Assembly (NCBI RefSeq): GCF_008868125.1
Contig: NZ_WAAQ01000001.1
Location: 620,001-684,000, forward strand
From: Microbacterium maritypicum
GTDB taxonomy: Bacteria; Actinomycetota; Actinomycetes; Actinomycetales; Microbacteriaceae
Direction: 5' to 3'
Length of the DNA stretch: 64,000 bases
Under the pieces are notes generated by a model. The model saw only the letters and a list, made by a program, of their open reading frames with translations, had not been told where the DNA came from and searched no databases. The translations under genes and the position numbers were made by a program. Below, piece after piece: positions 54,117 through 63,115 of the stretch. Each line of letters opens with the position of its first letter. Position 1 is the first letter of the stretch.

Positions 54117-55075
54117 CCGACACTGTGAAGTCCGAATCCGCTGTCAGCACACGAGCGATCACGACCGGGGGCGGCCTCGACGGCGCCGCAGGGCGCACTC
54201 GCAAGAAGCTGTCGCGCCCCTGGGCATCCGTCGCCTCCATCCTGATCGCGGTGCTGTGGACCCTTCCGACGCTGGGGCTGTTCATCTCCTCGTTCCGTCC
54301 TCGCGATCAGATCCAGTCGTCCGGATGGTGGACGTTCTTCTCCGACCCGCAGGTGACGTTCGAGAACTATGTCGACGTGCTGCAGTCCGGCACGACCCAG
54401 CTGACCATCCTCGAATCGTTCATCAACTCGATCGCGATCACCATCCCGGCGACGCTGGTGCCGTTGATGATCGCCTCGATGGCGGCGTACGCTTTCGCAT
54501 GGATCGACTTCAAGGGTCGCAACGCGCTGTTCATCTTCGTGTTCGCCCTGCAGATCGTGCCGATCCAGATGGCGCTGGTGCCGCTGCTGAGCTCGTTCTC
54601 CCGAGGCATCAGCCTCTTCGGGCTGCAGGTCACGACGCCGCTGGATGCGTCCTCCGGCTACGCGCAGGTGTGGATCGCGCACACCATGTTCGCGCTGCCG
54701 CTGGCGATCTACCTCCTGCACAACTTCATGTCGGAGATCCCGGGGGAGATCATCGAGGCGGCACGCGTCGACGGTGCCTCCCGCGGACAGATCTTCTTCC
54801 GTGTGGTGCTGCCCCTGACGATGCCGGCGATCGCGTCCGTCGCGATCTTCCAGTTCCTGTGGGTGTGGAACGACCTGCTCGTCGGACTGGTGTTCGCCGA
54901 CGGCGCCGCGGCGCCGATCACGAAGCTGCTCGCCGAGATCACGGGCACGAGAGGAAACGATTGGTACCTGCTCACGGCGGGCGCCTTCGTCTCGATCATG
55001 GTGCCGCTGATCGTGTTCTTCGCCCTGCAGCGCTACTTCGTCCGCGGCCTGCTGGCCGGATCGACGAAGGGCTGA
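54113..55075 (+). CDS. Sugar ABC importer, permease 2 (AglG/MalG-like)
   Basis: This 320-residue MalG-type permease has a basic cytoplasmic N-terminus of about 35 residues, six helices and the EAA loop as IIEAARVDGASRGQIFFRVV followed by FLWVWNDLLVGLVF. It pairs with permease 1, whose stop it overlaps (ATGA). The operon ends here without an ATPase gene. The long hairpin at 55109-55153 follows. Confidence 0.92.
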   Translation: MTDTVKSESAVSTRAITTGGGLDGAAGRTRKKLSRPWASVASILIAVLWTLPTLGLFISSFRPRDQIQSSGWWTFFSDPQVTFENYVDVLQSGTTQLTILESFINSIAITIPATLVPLMIASMAAYAFAWIDFKGRNALFIFVFALQIVPIQMALVPLLSSFSRGISLFGLQVTTPLDASSGYAQVWIAHTMFALPLAIYLLHNFMSEIPGEIIEAARVDGASRGQIFFRVVLPLTMPAIASVAIFQFLWVWNDLLVGLVFADGAAAPITKLLAEITGTRGNDWYLLTAGAFVSIMVPLIVFFALQRYFVRGLLAGSTKG

Positions 55076-55108
55076 GCTTCGAGAGACGGCGGGGGCCTTT
55101 CGAGAGGA

Positions 55109-55153
55109 CGGATGCCGCGGTCGGGTGCAACACAGCCCCGGTCGCGGCATCCG
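55109..55153 (+). terminator. Long-loop hairpin after the sugar importer
   Basis: An 11-bp perfect stem CGGATGCCGCG/CGCGGCATCCG encloses 23 bases that contain a further short GGTCGGG/CCCCGGTC-like pairing. It stands between the permease stop and cbs and probably ends the importer transcript. Confidence 0.5.
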
Positions 55154-55171
55154 CGCGTCTACCCTGAAGTC

Positions 55172-56548
55172 ATGAAGTACGCAGACTCCATCGTGGACCT
55201 CGTCGGCGACACGCCCCTCGTGAAGCTCCAGCACGTCACCGAGGGCGTCGCGTGCACGGTGCTCGTAAAGCTCGAGTACATGAACCCCGGCGGCTCCTCG
55301 AAAGACCGCATCGCCGCGCGCATCATCGACGCCGCCGAGGCATCGGGCGAGCTGAAGCCCGGGGGCACGATCGTCGAACCCACCAGCGGCAACACCGGCG
55401 TGGGCCTGGCGCTGGTCGCGCAGCAGCGTGGCTACAAGTGCGTGTTCGTGCTGCCGGACAAGGTCGGTGAGGACAAGATCGACGTGCTGCGGGCCTACGG
55501 CGCGGACGTCGTGGTCACTCCGACGTCGGTCTCTCCCGACAGCCCGGAGTCGTACTACAGCGTGAGCGACCGACTGGCCAGGGAGATCCCCGGGGCGTTC
55601 AAGCCGAACCAGCACGAGAACCCGAACGGTCCGCGCAGCCACTACGAGACCACGGGACCGGAGATCTGGCGTGACACCGACGGCGAGGTCACGCACTTCG
55701 TGGCGGGCGTCGGCACGGGCGGCACGATCACAGGGACGGGCCGGTACTTGCGTGAGATCTCGGAAGGACGGGTGCGGATCGTCGGCGTCGACCCGGAAGG
55801 CAGCGTCTACAGCGGCGGCACCGGGAGGCCGTACCTCGTGGAGGGCGTGGGCGAGGACATCTGGCCCGGCGCGTATGATCCGTCGGTGCCGCATGAGATC
55901 GTCGCGGTCGACGATGCCGAGTCTTTCGCGATGACGCGGCGCCTCGCGCGCGAGGAGGGAATCCTCGTCGGCGGGTCGAGCGGCATGGCCGTCGTCGGTG
56001 CGCTGCGCGTGGCGCGGGAGCTGCCGGCGGACGCTGTGATGGTGGTGCTGCTTCCCGACGGAGGGCGCGGCTACCTGGGGAAGATCTTCAACGACGGATG
56101 GATGCGCTCCTACGGATTCAGCGAGGTGGAGGACGGGGAGACCGTCGCCGACGTGCTCGCAGCTCGTCCGACCCGGCAGGGCGCCGCAATCCCCGACCTC
56201 GTGCACGCCCACCCGACCGACACCGTGCTCGAGGCGATCGGCATCATGACCGAGTACGACGTCTCGCAGCTGGTCGTGCTCAGCGCCGAACCGCCGGTCA
56301 TGATGGGCGAGGTGGTCGGCACGGTCGACGAGAAAGGGCTGCTCGATCTGCTGTTCCGTGGCGAGGCGAATGCGACCGATGCCGTCGGTGCGCACGTGGG
56401 GGAGCGGCTTCCGCTCGTCGGCATCCACACCTCGGTCGCGCAGGCCAAGGCCGCGCTCGCCGACGCCGACGCGCTTCTGGTGACCGAGGACGGCAAGCCT
56501 CACACGGTCCTGACGCGTCAGGACCTGCTGGCGTATCTGTCGCGCTGA
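55172..56548 (+). CDS. cbs: Cystathionine beta-synthase
   Basis: This 458-residue PLP enzyme (fold type II) condenses serine and homocysteine to cystathionine. It shows the PLP lysine in NPGGSSKDR (Lys44), phosphate loop EPTSGNTGVGLA-like (GTIVEPTSGNTGVGLAL) and GTGGTITGTGRYL. After about residue 340 a pair of CBS domains follows (HPTDTVLEAIGIMTEYDVSQ, VGIHTSVAQAKAAL), a regulatory module. There is no N-terminal heme domain. Together with metB 67 bases later it gives transsulfuration between homocysteine and cysteine. Confidence 0.93.
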   Translation: MKYADSIVDLVGDTPLVKLQHVTEGVACTVLVKLEYMNPGGSSKDRIAARIIDAAEASGELKPGGTIVEPTSGNTGVGLALVAQQRGYKCVFVLPDKVGEDKIDVLRAYGADVVVTPTSVSPDSPESYYSVSDRLAREIPGAFKPNQHENPNGPRSHYETTGPEIWRDTDGEVTHFVAGVGTGGTITGTGRYLREISEGRVRIVGVDPEGSVYSGGTGRPYLVEGVGEDIWPGAYDPSVPHEIVAVDDAESFAMTRRLAREEGILVGGSSGMAVVGALRVARELPADAVMVVLLPDGGRGYLGKIFNDGWMRSYGFSEVEDGETVADVLAARPTRQGAAIPDLVHAHPTDTVLEAIGIMTEYDVSQLVVLSAEPPVMMGEVVGTVDEKGLLDLLFRGEANATDAVGAHVGERLPLVGIHTSVAQAKAALADADALLVTEDGKPHTVLTRQDLLAYLSR

Positions 56549-56615
56549 GCCGATGCCCCGACCCGGAGCGTAACCGGGAGGCCGTCCCCGTGAGGGCGGA
56601 CGTAGGCTGAGGGGC

Positions 56616-57770
56616 ATGTCCGATCACGCCTTCGCCACCCGAGCCATCCACGCAGGACAAGCGCCAGACCCCGTCACGGGCGCGATCATCCCGCCGATCT
56701 ATCAGTCCTCGACGCACGTGCAGGACAGCGTCGGCGGTCTGCGCGGCGGATACGAGTACAACCGTGCGGGCAACCCGACGCGTTCCTCGCTCGAGACGCA
56801 GCTCGCGGCCCTGGAAGGGGGTGCGAGCGCGCTGTCGTTCGCATCCGGACTCGCCGCGGAGGATGCACTGCTGCGCGGGATCCTGAAGCCGGGCGACCAC
56901 ATCCTCCTGGGCAACGACGTGTACGGCGGCACGTACCGGCTGCTCACCCGCGTGCTCGCTCCCTGGGGCATCGAGACCACAACGGTCGAGCTCTCCGACG
57001 TCGATGCCCTCCGTGCGGCGATCCGTCCCGAGACGAAGGTCGTGTGGCTGGAGACGCCGAGCAATCCGCTCCTGAAGATCGTCGACATCGCCCTGATCGC
57101 CGAGATCGCGCACACGGCCGGTCTGATCGTCGTCGTGGACAACACCTTCGCCTCGCCGGCGCTGCAGCAGCCGCTCGCGCTCGGCGCCGATGTGGTCGTG
57201 CACTCCACGACCAAGTACCTGGGCGGGCACTCGGATGTGCTCGGCGGCACGGTCGTGTTCGCCGACGACCGCTTCTTCGACCAGGTCAAGTTCCAGCAGT
57301 TCGCGGTCGGCGCCGTCTCTGCGCCGTTGGATGCCTGGCTGACCACTCGCGGCATCAAGACCCTGGCGCTGCGGATGCGGCAGCACTCCGAGAACGCCCA
57401 GGCCATCGCCGAGTGGGCGCAGGAGCGTCCGGAGTTCGCGCAGGTGTACTTCCCCGGGTTGCCCTCGCACCCCGGCCACGAGATCGCCGCGAAGCAGATG
57501 AGCGGATTCGGCGGGATGCTGTCGTTCGGGCTCGCCGCGGGAGCCGGCACGGCGCGGGCGTTCGTCGAGAGCACCTCGCTGTTCCAGCTCGCCGAGTCGC
57601 TGGGCGGCGTCGAGTCGCTCATCGGGTACCCGCCGGACATGACGCATGCCTCGGTGCGCGGCACCGAGCTCGCGGTCCCGGAGAACATCGTGCGGCTCTC
57701 GGTCGGCATCGAAGACGTGAGCGATCTGATCGCCGACCTCGAGCAGGCGCTGGAGCGCGTCTCGCGCTGA
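56616..57770 (+). CDS. metB: Cystathionine gamma-synthase / gamma-lyase
   Basis: This 384-residue Cys/Met-metabolism PLP enzyme has YEYNRAGNPTRSSLE (PLP phosphate contacts of the partner subunit), ASGLAAEDALL, LETPSNPLLKIVDI and VDNTFASPALQQPLALGADV, with the PLP lysine Lys200 in HSTTKYLGGHSDVLGG. Gamma-synthase and gamma-lyase are hard to tell apart by sequence. Next to cbs a lyase role in reverse transsulfuration is equally possible. ATG 56616 follows GAGGGG. Hairpin 57788-57828 lies after it. Confidence 0.88.
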   Translation: MSDHAFATRAIHAGQAPDPVTGAIIPPIYQSSTHVQDSVGGLRGGYEYNRAGNPTRSSLETQLAALEGGASALSFASGLAAEDALLRGILKPGDHILLGNDVYGGTYRLLTRVLAPWGIETTTVELSDVDALRAAIRPETKVVWLETPSNPLLKIVDIALIAEIAHTAGLIVVVDNTFASPALQQPLALGADVVVHSTTKYLGGHSDVLGGTVVFADDRFFDQVKFQQFAVGAVSAPLDAWLTTRGIKTLALRMRQHSENAQAIAEWAQERPEFAQVYFPGLPSHPGHEIAAKQMSGFGGMLSFGLAAGAGTARAFVESTSLFQLAESLGGVESLIGYPPDMTHASVRGTELAVPENIVRLSVGIEDVSDLIADLEQALERVSR

Positions 57771-57787
57771 CCGCGCGAGACGCGGTT

Positions 57788-57828
57788 TCCGAGACGCATC
57801 CCGCGCAGGTGCCAGGGTGCGTCTCGGA
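57788..57828 (+). terminator. Terminator-like GAGACGCA palindrome after metB, locus E
   Basis: A perfect 11-bp stem TCCGAGACGCA/TGCGTCTCGGA continues after one wobble. It looks like a variant of the GAGACCCA family (GAGACGCA core) placed 17 bases after the metB stop, which supports a terminator role for at least some copies. Confidence 0.6.
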
Positions 57829-57928
57829 TCTGTGGCGGTCGGAGGAGGGCAGAGCGGCGGTAACATAGGGGCTTCCCCAGGTCGAATCGATTCGACCCAT
57901 GTATTCCCCCGAACTCTGGAAGGACGTC

Positions 57929-59329
57929 GTGTCCGACGCTCCCCGCACTGATTCCCTCCCCGTCGTGAAGGCGGACGATTCCGCTGCCGACGCGCAACAG
58001 GCCCCGCATCCGGAGCGCACCGCGACGGGGAGCATCCGCATCCCGAGCGCGACCGGCGCGATCCGCACACTCGGCGCGAACCCCGCGACCGCGCCGGTCA
58101 TGCTGCACCCCGGAGATGCCATCTCCCTCGGACGCCGGACGCTGTACATCATCCTGCTCGGCGCGCTCACGGCCCTCGGCCCGTTCACGATCGACCTGTA
58201 CCTCCCGGCATTCCCGGTGCTGGAAGAGGACTTCCAGACCACCGCCGCCGCGATCCAGCTGACCCTGACCGGGACGATGATCGGGTTCGCGCTCGGGCAG
58301 CTCGTGGTCGGACCGCTCAGCGACAAGGTCGGGCGTCGGGTGCCGCTCATCGCGGTCACCGCGCTGCACGTGCTCGCCAGCGTCGGGGCGGCCTTCGCGC
58401 CGGACCTCGGACTGCTCAGCGTCGCCCGCGTGCTCATGGGCGTGGGAGCGGCGGCCGGTGGCGTCGTGGCCATGGCGATCGTGCGCGACCTGTTCGGCGG
58501 GCGGCGACTGGTCGTCATGCTCTCGCGCCTCGCCCTGGTCTCGGGTGTGGCTCCGGTGATCGCGCCCCTGATCGGCTCGTGGCTGCTCACGCTCATGCCC
58601 TGGCGTGGGATCTTCGGCGTGCTCGCCGCCTACGGCGTGGTCATGCTGCTGTCGACGATCCTGTTCGTCCCGGAGACCCTGCCCGTCGCACGTCGCCAGG
58701 GCCGGGGAGGGGCGACCATGCTGCAGCGGTACCGCTCCGTGCTCTCGGACCGGGTGTTCCTCGGCGTGCTCGTGATCGGCGGGATGACCTTCTCCGGCCT
58801 GTTCTCCTACCTGTCGGCATCGCCGTTCCTGTTCCAGGTGACGCACGGGCTCGATGCGCAGCAGTACGGTCTGCTGTTCGCCGTGAACTCGCTCGGTGTC
58901 GTCTTCGGCGTGCAGACCGCGTCCCGACTCGCCGCGCGCTTCGGGCCGCAGTGGGTCATGGCCTACTCGACCGCGGTGCTGCTGCTCGCCGGAGTCGCGA
59001 TCATCGTCACGGATCAGCTCGGCCTCGGGTTGTGGGGCACGGTGATCCCGCTGTTCGTGTTCATGACCGCGTGCGGATTCACGTTCCCGAACGTGCAGGT
59101 GCTGGCGCTCGACCGTCACGGAAAAGCCGCAGGAACCGCGGCGTCCATCATCGGTGCGACGAACTTCGGCGTCGCCGGCCTCATCTCGCCCGTCGTCGGA
59201 TGGCTCTCGCACGACGCCGGGATCACCGCGACGACCATGGCCTCCGTCATGGTCGGATGTGCCGCGATCGGCATCCTGTCGCTCTGGTTCGTCGTGCGTC
59301 CGCGCACGGTCGGGATGCTCGCTCCCTGA
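57929..59329 (+). CDS. Bcr/CflA family multidrug efflux MFS transporter
   Basis: This 466-residue MFS protein has 12 helices. FTIDLYLPAFPVL in helix 1, GQLVVGPLSDKVGRR (MFS loop 2-3) and LMGVGAAAGGVVAMAIVRDL are the Bcr/CflA drug-efflux marks. The first 70 residues are polar and disordered (Ala, Pro, Thr-rich), longer than usual. GTG 57929 with GGAAGGA upstream is preferred to ATG 57899, which has no ribosome site. The substrates cannot be predicted. Confidence 0.87.
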   Translation: MSDAPRTDSLPVVKADDSAADAQQAPHPERTATGSIRIPSATGAIRTLGANPATAPVMLHPGDAISLGRRTLYIILLGALTALGPFTIDLYLPAFPVLEEDFQTTAAAIQLTLTGTMIGFALGQLVVGPLSDKVGRRVPLIAVTALHVLASVGAAFAPDLGLLSVARVLMGVGAAAGGVVAMAIVRDLFGGRRLVVMLSRLALVSGVAPVIAPLIGSWLLTLMPWRGIFGVLAAYGVVMLLSTILFVPETLPVARRQGRGGATMLQRYRSVLSDRVFLGVLVIGGMTFSGLFSYLSASPFLFQVTHGLDAQQYGLLFAVNSLGVVFGVQTASRLAARFGPQWVMAYSTAVLLLAGVAIIVTDQLGLGLWGTVIPLFVFMTACGFTFPNVQVLALDRHGKAAGTAASIIGATNFGVAGLISPVVGWLSHDAGITATTMASVMVGCAAIGILSLWFVVRPRTVGMLAP

Positions 59330-59360
59330 GTGTTCAGGCATCGTCCGACAGAATGGGACG

Positions 59361-59990
59361 ATGAACAGGCGGATGCTGCTGTGGTGGGGAGTGGGCCTCC
59401 TCGCGCTCGCGACGGTGCTGGGTGCCGTGGTCGTGTTCGCCTACCCGGCGACCCCCGGGTTCGATCGGTGGTGGAACGACACGATCGCCGGGGCCCGTGC
59501 GGACTGGATGGTCGACTTCGCCCTCGCGCTGAACTGGGTCGGTGGTGGCTGGGTCGCCATCCTCGGAATACCGCTGCTGACGATCCTGGTGCTCGTGATC
59601 GCACGGCGGTGGCGCGGTGCGCTGTTCGCCGCTCTCTGCTTCGCCGCGAGTGCCGCCGGTGTGCAGCTGCTCAAGCAGCTCTTCGGGCGTGCGCGGCCCG
59701 ACGACATGCTGGTGGTGAGCGACTACGGCTCGTTCCCTTCCGGTCACACCGCGAACGCCGCGACGATCGCGCTCGTGCTCTGGGTGCTCTTCCCGCGGGT
59801 CTGGGTCGCGATCGTCGGTGCGGCATGGGTGCTCGCGATGGCGCTCTCGCGCACCTTCCTCTCGGTGCACTGGGCGACCGACACCCTCGGCGGTGCGCTG
59901 GTCGGCGCCGGTGTCGTGCTGGTGCTCGCCGCCTGGCTGCTCCCGTGGGTGCAGCGCAACAGAGTCGCGGTCGAGGCGCCGATAGGCTGA
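59361..59990 (+). CDS. PAP2 family phosphatase
   Basis: This 209-residue membrane phosphatase has the three PAP2 motifs in order: KQLFGRARP near 110, FPSGHTANA near 130 and SRTFLSVHWATD near 175, with catalytic histidines in the second and third. It dephosphorylates lipid or polyprenyl phosphates on the outer face of the membrane; the exact substrate is unknown. ATG 59361 gives a hydrophobic first helix after basic residues. It is 31 bases downstream of the MFS gene. Confidence 0.9.
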   Translation: MNRRMLLWWGVGLLALATVLGAVVVFAYPATPGFDRWWNDTIAGARADWMVDFALALNWVGGGWVAILGIPLLTILVLVIARRWRGALFAALCFAASAAGVQLLKQLFGRARPDDMLVVSDYGSFPSGHTANAATIALVLWVLFPRVWVAIVGAAWVLAMALSRTFLSVHWATDTLGGALVGAGVVLVLAAWLLPWVQRNRVAVEAPIG

Positions 59991-60019
59991 CAGGACCCGT
60001 TCCCTCCCGAGGAGTCGCC

Positions 60020-60622
60020 GTGTCCCGCATTCGTCCGTACCGCCCCACCGATCGTGCCGCGCTGTACGAGATCTGCGTGAAGACGGCGGATGCCGGGGCG
60101 GATGCGACCGGTGTGCTGTCGGACGATTCGCTGTGGGGCGACCTGTTCGCGGTGCCCTACGCCGAGCGTCATCCCGATCTCGCGTGGGTGGTCGAGAGCG
60201 ACGACGAGCGCACGATCGGCTACATCGTGGCGACGGACGACACCGACGCCTTCTACACCTGGTTCCGTGAGGAGTGGTGGCCGACGCTCGAGGGACGCCA
60301 CCCCCGGCCGGTGGAGGTGGCCACGCGGGAGGATCGGATGATCGACTACGGATACAGCCGTGCCGCCGGCATCGAGCCGAACGTCGCGGATCACCCGGCC
60401 CACCTGCACATCGACCTGCTTCCCGAGACTCAGGGGCAGGGTCTCGGTCGCCAGCTCATCGAGACGCTGTTCGCCGAGCTGACCCGGCGTGGGGTGCGCG
60501 GGCTGCACCTGGGGATCGACCCGAACAATGCCGGTGCCGCCGCCTTCTACGAGCGGCTCGGGATGACGCGCCTGCCGGCGGAGCCGGGTGGTCAGATCTA
60601 CGGCGTGCGCTTCGACGGCTGA
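60020..60622 (+). CDS. GNAT family N-acetyltransferase
   Basis: This 200-residue GNAT protein has the acetyl-CoA motif A as LPETQGQGLGRQLIETLFAE and motif B as GIDPNNAGAAAFYERLGM, preceded by a long N-terminal part (RPYRPTDRAALYEICVKTAD). The acceptor is unknown. GTG 60020 follows GAGGAG. The gene ends at the long terminator shared with tRNA-Ser. Confidence 0.87.
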   Translation: MSRIRPYRPTDRAALYEICVKTADAGADATGVLSDDSLWGDLFAVPYAERHPDLAWVVESDDERTIGYIVATDDTDAFYTWFREEWWPTLEGRHPRPVEVATREDRMIDYGYSRAAGIEPNVADHPAHLHIDLLPETQGQGLGRQLIETLFAELTRRGVRGLHLGIDPNNAGAAAFYERLGMTRLPAEPGGQIYGVRFDG

Positions 60623-60689
60623 GCCCTCGCGATTCCGGCGGCGAGGGCGGGCCCCGGTGCCCGCCCCTTCGGGGTCCCCAATGCCCCAT

Positions 60690-60735
60690 AAACAAGAAGA
60701 GAGCCCCCGCACCAGCGGGGGCTCTCTTCTTGTTT
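60690..60735. terminator. Bidirectional terminator with perfect 21-bp stem
   Basis: AAACAAGAAGAGAGCCCCCG plus C pairs perfectly over 21 bp with 60715-60735 around an ACCA loop. T-rich exits occur on both sides. It lies between the GNAT gene and the oppositely transcribed tRNA-Ser, ending both. Its last base is also the first base of the encoded CCA complement of the tRNA. Confidence 0.9.
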
Positions 60736-60822
60736 GGCGGTGACGGCGGGATTCGAACCCGCGGTTGCTTGCACAACACACGCTTTCCAAGCGTGCTCCT
60801 TCGGCCGCTCGGACACGTCACC
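60735..60822 (-). tRNA. trnS: tRNA-Ser (GGA anticodon), CCA encoded
   Basis: Read on the minus strand, acceptor GGTGACG/CGTCACC, discriminator G and CCA (60735-60737) frame a class II cloverleaf. The anticodon arm is CACGC-TTGGAAA-GCGTG with GGA, a long variable arm (TGTTGTGCAAGCAACC) follows, and the T arm is GCGGG-TTCGAAT-CCCGC. Confidence 0.96.
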
Positions 60823-60913
60823 AAGGAACAACCTGTCCATCCTATCCGATGCCGGGCGTGCGACAGGACAGATCGCCGACACCCGGACCTTCGGCACCCC
60901 CGGATGTGAAATA

Positions 60914-60942
60914 TTGCAAGTCACCTGCCGTCTGTATAGCCT
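60914..60942 (+). promoter_or_regulatory. Promoter candidate of the RiPP-like cluster
   Basis: TTGCAA (60914-60919) and TAGCCT (60937-60942) are 17 bases apart, 53 bases before the first gene. A short inverted repeat CGTATC-N12-GATACG (60953-60976) lies just downstream, where a regulator could block transcription. Confidence 0.45.
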
Positions 60943-60995
60943 CATCTGAGGACGTATCGCCTTCTATCGTGATACGACGTTTCTCTGGGGGAAGC

Positions 60996-62066
60996 ATGCA
61001 GGCGAGTTCGACGGCGACACGAAGCGGCCACCGCACCGCGACGGCTTTCGAGCAGTATGTGAGCGCACGGCGCGGGTTCGTCGAGGGAGCGGTGTTCTTC
61101 CTGGAATCCGGCACGCACCTCGAGGCGGTGCTGAGCGGGAGCAGGGCGGGGGACGTCGTCTTCACCCCGGCAGGCACGGCCGTGCGGAGCGATCCGCGAG
61201 TCGTCGAATACGACGGGCGCTTCTGCAGGCCCGGAGACCAGCTGACCCTCGACGGCCGCCAGACGCTCGAACTGCAGGAGTACGTCGCCGTGCCCTTCGT
61301 GTCGATCGTCGGGCCCACCGTCATCCGGCAGTGCAGCGCGGAAGGCGTGGCCGCCTTCTTCAGCGACGCCGACACGGCGAGGGAATCCGGCGTCTTCGTC
61401 GAGCAGCTGCTGAGCAGCGCCGTTCTCATCGACTCCCTCGTCTCCTTCGTCGGGACCGACCACCAGCCGGACGCTCTCGTGCGGGTCCACGTGAGCGCAG
61501 ATGGCGAGTATCGGGACGGCCCCGACGGACTCGTTATCGGGGAGGTCGGAGATGAGCGTGCGGACGTCGAGGCCCGCGCCGTCGACGGCGCGGGCCGAGG
61601 GCGGGCCTTCGCGCGCATCGTCGACCGCGGCATGTTCGAGGCCGACCTCGACGACAGACGGTGGCTCGCGCGGTACGTGGCGGCGCTCGAGATACTGCGT
61701 CAGTGGGACGGGATCCCGGCGCGTCCGGCGATCTCGGGGTTCGGTGGGCACATCGTGCGCGCGCTCGACGAACTCCCCGCGCTCCTGGGCGTCGTATCCG
61801 CGGACGCGCCGTTCCTGCTGACCGGCGGCGATGACGAGTATCTGCTGGTGGATCCCGTGACTCGTCGTCGGTTCCGCCTCGGGGTCGACGCCGCGCGTGC
61901 GGCCGAATGTCTGATCGCGACGGGAGACGAGTCGGCGGCGGTGTCCCTGCTCGCTGCCGAGCTCGACAGACGCGCGAGCAGCGTCGCTCCCGTGGTGCGG
62001 GAGGTCCGCGGCGACCTGGCAGCGGCGGGTCTCGACGTGGCCGCGAGCCGGGACGAAGGCCTCTGA
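60996..62066 (+). CDS. Unknown protein, possible daptide-type RiPP recognition protein (paralogue 1)
   Basis: No family is certain for this 356-residue soluble protein. It shares segments with the next gene: FFLESGTHLEAVL versus FLLEGGADVSDLD, DVVFTPAGTA versus DVVLLPAES, ELQEYVAVPFVSIVGPT versus ELQDYVAAAFVQIIGPT, DADTARESGVF versus DAELARRTGVF, and ISGFGGHIV versus ISGFGWSLI. Daptide clusters of Microbacterium encode a recognition protein next to a class III aminotransferase, which fits the third gene here. I did not identify an RRE fold by eye, so this is a contextual proposal. It is the first gene of the unit; the TGATG overlap couples the next one. Confidence 0.5.
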   Translation: MQASSTATRSGHRTATAFEQYVSARRGFVEGAVFFLESGTHLEAVLSGSRAGDVVFTPAGTAVRSDPRVVEYDGRFCRPGDQLTLDGRQTLELQEYVAVPFVSIVGPTVIRQCSAEGVAAFFSDADTARESGVFVEQLLSSAVLIDSLVSFVGTDHQPDALVRVHVSADGEYRDGPDGLVIGEVGDERADVEARAVDGAGRGRAFARIVDRGMFEADLDDRRWLARYVAALEILRQWDGIPARPAISGFGGHIVRALDELPALLGVVSADAPFLLTGGDDEYLLVDPVTRRRFRLGVDAARAAECLIATGDESAAVSLLAAELDRRASSVAPVVREVRGDLAAAGLDVAASRDEGL

Positions 62067-63115
62067 TGCGAGACGACGACCACGCTGCTCAGCCGGAGCT
62101 CTTCGGCGCCAGGGCGCTGCGCGAATGGATCACCGGCGAGCATACGGAGCACTCCCGGATCTTCCTCCTCGAGGGCGGAGCAGACGTCAGCGACCTCGAC
62201 GACGTGGCCGGTCACGACGACGTGGTCCTGTTGCCGGCGGAGAGCGCGCCGTATGACGGGCCGGCCGGCACCGCCCGGTACAGCGGCGCGCTGCGCGAGG
62301 TCGGCGACGAGCTCTTCTTCGGCGAACGCGGCGTCGAGCTCCAGGACTACGTCGCGGCGGCGTTCGTGCAGATCATCGGTCCCACCGCCGTCCGCTTCTT
62401 CGATGAGACCAGCTGGCGAGCCTTCCTCGACGATGCGGAACTCGCGCGCCGCACCGGAGTCTTCCCCTCGGCGTTGACCGATCCGCGGGTGCTTCTCGCC
62501 GATCGCGCTGCGCTGGTGAGGCCGGATGGGCTGGAGGCCCCGAGCGCTCTCAGACTGAGCCCGGACGGCGCGGTCAGCCTGGGCCTGCAGGGCGAGATCC
62601 TCGGCAGCACCGCCGATCTCGAGGCGCTGCTCACGGTTCCGCTGCCCGGTGCTGCGGCACTGGGAGGCGTCGTGCCCCGTGATGTGCTCGCAGCCGACCT
62701 GGCGTGTCGCGAGTGGATCGCGCGATACCTCGGAGCAACGGACCTCATCAAGATGCTCCGGCTGGAGACTGCGACCGCCAAGATCTCCGGCTTCGGCTGG
62801 TCGCTCATCGATGACGGGCGCGCCGACGCCGAACCGCTGGCCACGGATCCGTTCCTGCTCGACACCGACGACGGCTTCCTGCTCGCGGACATCGGATCCC
62901 TGCGCCGCCAACTGCTCTCGGCGTCGACGGCCGTCGTCGTCGCCGCCACGCAGACCTCCCGTTCGACCGAGGTCGCGGCCGACCGCGTGGCTCGACGGCT
63001 CGGCATCGCGACATCCGACGCCCGCGCCCTGTGCCGCGAAGCCCGCACGGCGCTCAGCGTCCACGTCGGCACGCCCGACGATGCGCGCTGCCGAACCGCG
63101 GGGGTCGAAGGGTGA
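62066..63115 (+). CDS. Unknown protein, possible daptide-type RiPP recognition protein (paralogue 2)
   Basis: This 349-residue homologue of the preceding gene, similar along the whole length but divergent, is a tandem duplicate that has drifted far. It lacks signal peptide and membrane spans. Its C-terminal third is helical, with DPFLLDTDDGFLLADIGSL matching APFLLTGGDDEYLLVDPVTR of the first copy. It overlaps both neighbours by one to four bases, so the three genes form one operon. Two copies may serve different precursor peptides or form a heteromer. Confidence 0.5.
   Translation: MRDDDHAAQPELFGARALREWITGEHTEHSRIFLLEGGADVSDLDDVAGHDDVVLLPAESAPYDGPAGTARYSGALREVGDELFFGERGVELQDYVAAAFVQIIGPTAVRFFDETSWRAFLDDAELARRTGVFPSALTDPRVLLADRAALVRPDGLEAPSALRLSPDGAVSLGLQGEILGSTADLEALLTVPLPGAAALGGVVPRDVLAADLACREWIARYLGATDLIKMLRLETATAKISGFGWSLIDDGRADAEPLATDPFLLDTDDGFLLADIGSLRRQLLSASTAVVVAATQTSRSTEVAADRVARRLGIATSDARALCREARTALSVHVGTPDDARCRTAGVEG

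Noticed and set aside
60735..60995. tRNA-Ser as attachment site of an island carrying the RiPP-like genes
   Set aside because: The genes lie at the 5' side of the tRNA, while integration normally uses the 3' end. No integrase or duplicated tRNA end was seen.
60823..60995. Precursor peptide gene upstream of the RiPP-like unit
   Set aside because: The only in-frame ATG is an extension of the first gene; no separate short ORF with a ribosome site and a leader-like sequence was found.
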